From Nansenia antarctica (Eukaryota; Chordata; Actinopteri; Argentiniformes; Microstomatidae), in contig OZ022347.1 of the NCBI GenBank assembly GCA_963989245.1, forward strand, positions 104,544 to 168,543: DNA of 64,000 nt. Reading direction: 5' to 3'. This document shows, in pieces, positions 62,300-64,000 of this stretch. Within the stretch, counting starts at the first letter, position 1. Every line of letters starts with the position of its first letter. The position numbers were made by a program, and so were the translations under genes. The notes below the pieces were generated by a model. It saw only the letters and a list, made by a program, of their open reading frames with translations, did no database searches and was not told the origin of the DNA.

Positions 62300-63205
62300 T
62301 TTGGAGATGTAAGAACACAAACAACAAGGTCACGCGTCATCACCCAAAGGAATTTCTGAACGTATAATGAAACGGCGTTTCTACGTGACTTCCTCCATTC
62401 CTGAACCCGAGTTGACTCTTGACTACGTCAGAAGAGAGGCGAAGCCAACCAACAGAGATTAGCTGATTGGGGCCATTAATCCATTTCTAGGAAAAGGAGC
62501 TGGTAAGAGTTGCCTCCTCCAACAAGTTCATCAATCACTTCTGGAAGGTTCTGCCAGCGGTTATCCAGCTGGAATGTGACCAACGATGTCAGTGTTTAAT
62601 AAAACTGGGATACCATACCGACAGAAGAATATTGCAGGGGATTTTGGCTATTTTTGGGGGGGGGGCCGCTACCCACACGTTTAGCTGTGTTGCTCATTCC
62701 ACGAATGCATGATCCGTACCTCGTTGTAAAGGTGACTAATCAGGCTTTCCAACGATATAAAATACAATACCAATTGGTATTAATAAAGGGGAGGAATAAT
62801 CAACCGAAATAACATTTCCGAACTTTTTTGAGGAGTTTAACATCGGCACAAACCAGCACACTGTGTCCAGCGTTACTGGTCATTGTATTGTATTTTATCT
62901 GACACATGTTGAAATCTGCATTTAATTGTTCAGTTTACAACCTGTATTCTGTGCCTATTACCAATAACCTTTGACCTGACTTGACTCTTTACACAGCTCT
63001 TATGTTGCAGGCTGTAGCCCTTGTACACGTTTAATTCTCTAGTTGTATTTACATACAACAGGTGCGGAGCATTCATAAATAATACCCACTTACACATATG
63101 GGCGAAGAACTTGTACTGTATTACTGTATCTTTTCAGTTTATTGTTTTTCCTGTATGTCTCTTGAAAGCCAGTGGAGGTAGGCCAAGCATTTTACTACTT
63201 TACCA
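62300..63205. other. Stretch without recognised genes
   Basis: No ORF with recognisable content and no identifiable repeat family. Confidence 0.4.
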
Positions 63206-63209
63206 TGCG

Positions 63210-63353
63210 AATACACACGCACACACTTACATACACACACGCACGCACGCACGCACATACACACACGCACACACACCCGCACACACACACATACACACAC
63301 CCGCACCCGCACCCGCACACACACGCACGCACGCACGCACACACACACACACC
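63210..63353. repeat. CA/CGCA microsatellite
   Basis: (CA)n, (CGCA)n and CACCCGCA variants. Cysteine/valine or histidine/threonine ORFs here are artefacts. Confidence 0.95.
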
Positions 63354-63676
63354 GGACTCAAGAAGAGGCTGTGAAAAAATGGAAAAGGTATTTTGGCAGC
63401 CCAGGGAAAACTATAATTGATTCATCACATTTCATCCTCACTTGACATTTAACTACTGTGCTGGGGAGACGGGCTATTAGCGATAGCTGATCTGTGTTTG
63501 GTCGCGTTCCCAACCAGGGCCGTGAGTAATCCCCGCAGGAAGCAGCTTGTGAGCACAGTGTGACAATAACATCTGCCAAGCCTGATCCCTCGTCACCTTA
63601 TATGACCAAACTCCTCTCAGAGGACTTTGGGATCTGTTCTTACCTGTCAGGCTTACTTTTTACAACTGTTGGCTGT

Positions 63677-63790
63677 AAGTCTCTAACTCCCCAGTGTGTT
63701 CCTCCCACCCCGCCTGGTTCTGCTTACTGTGAGCAGGTAACTCCCCAGTGTGTTCCTCCCACCCCGCCTGGTTCTGCTTACTGTGAGCAG
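63677..63790 (+). repeat. ~57-bp tandem duplication in an open frame
   Basis: TAACTCCCCAGTGTGTTCCT through TACTGTGAGCAGG occurs twice in tandem (63683 and 63738 regions). It lies within an 89-codon + strand ORF (63560-63829) encoding repeated TPQCVPPTPPGSAYCEQ. I do not recognise the product, and the ORF is not supported as a gene. Confidence 0.8.
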
Positions 63791-64000
63791 TTCAGTTCGC
63801 AAGAGCAACAGCCTACTGCTGAGGACTAAACGGACCACCAAACAGTTCCATCTGTCAGGAATGCAGGTAATGCAACCCTGATGTTAGGTCGGTTGTTCCT
63901 GTGTTTGAAACAGCCCCTGCCTACCTGCAGGCAAGGGTCACCCCCCAAACTTCAGCCCCTTCCCTCCGCTCCTTCACCTCTGCTGGCCGACCGGCCCCAC

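Overview
This is a repeat-rich window of a ray-finned fish (teleost) nuclear genome. The signs are split, intron-containing host exons, a Tc1-type transposon with TA target duplication, CR1/L2/Rex1-like LINE fragments, tRNA-derived SINEs, a sushi-ichi-like Ty3 element with a chromodomain, and long CA, GA, AAT and minisatellite arrays. I see no bacterial operons, CRISPR arrays or functional RNA genes.

The one confident host gene is the 3' end of an SLC23 (ascorbate/nucleobase transporter) family gene on the + strand. Its last three coding exons are 10022-10130, 17857-17952 and 19508-19704, with matching splice phases and a stop at 19702-19704. Upstream exons were not found and probably lie to the left. 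Its introns hold a Tc1-like element, SINEs, LINE tails and an AAT-rich block. Three more short exon-like segments are low-confidence candidates: 35226-35353 (-), 40553-40636 (+) and 56921-56993 (+).

Layout: 1-4.8 kb holds a SINE, a LINE broken by a DNA element, and a 2.7-kb GTAGAGAGAG array. 4.8-9.7 kb is intronic or upstream sequence with a 37-bp array, CA repeats and a 12-bp array. 9.66-19.7 kb is the SLC23 end. 19.8-20.7 kb holds two MITE-like elements. 21.2-25.85 kb is an APE-type LINE on the minus strand with a second LINE inserted in its endonuclease. 26-34 kb holds minisatellites and DNA elements, including a 2.3-kb 19-bp array. 34-41 kb holds SINE, LINE, mariner-MITE and hAT remnants. 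41283-46758 is an apparently intact, very young Ty3/gypsy retrotransposon (534-bp LTRs, 5-bp target duplication, gag, pol with chromodomain, predicted self-priming). 46.9-57 kb holds G-rich and other minisatellites and LINE remnants. 57-64 kb holds SINEs, a Harbinger-like element and poorly conserved sequence.

The strongest unifying observation is that many of the minisatellites are tandem amplifications of identifiable pieces of transposable elements: SINE heads and tails, terminal inverted repeats, LINE 3' ends, and in one case an in-frame 48-bp piece of reverse-transcriptase coding sequence. One array upstream of an SLC23 exon has multiplied a splice-acceptor-like sequence. The most complete functional system is the Ty3 element. 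Directly after its 5' LTR lie 11 nt perfectly complementary to an internal LTR site, the arrangement expected for Tf1/sushi-type self-primed reverse transcription.
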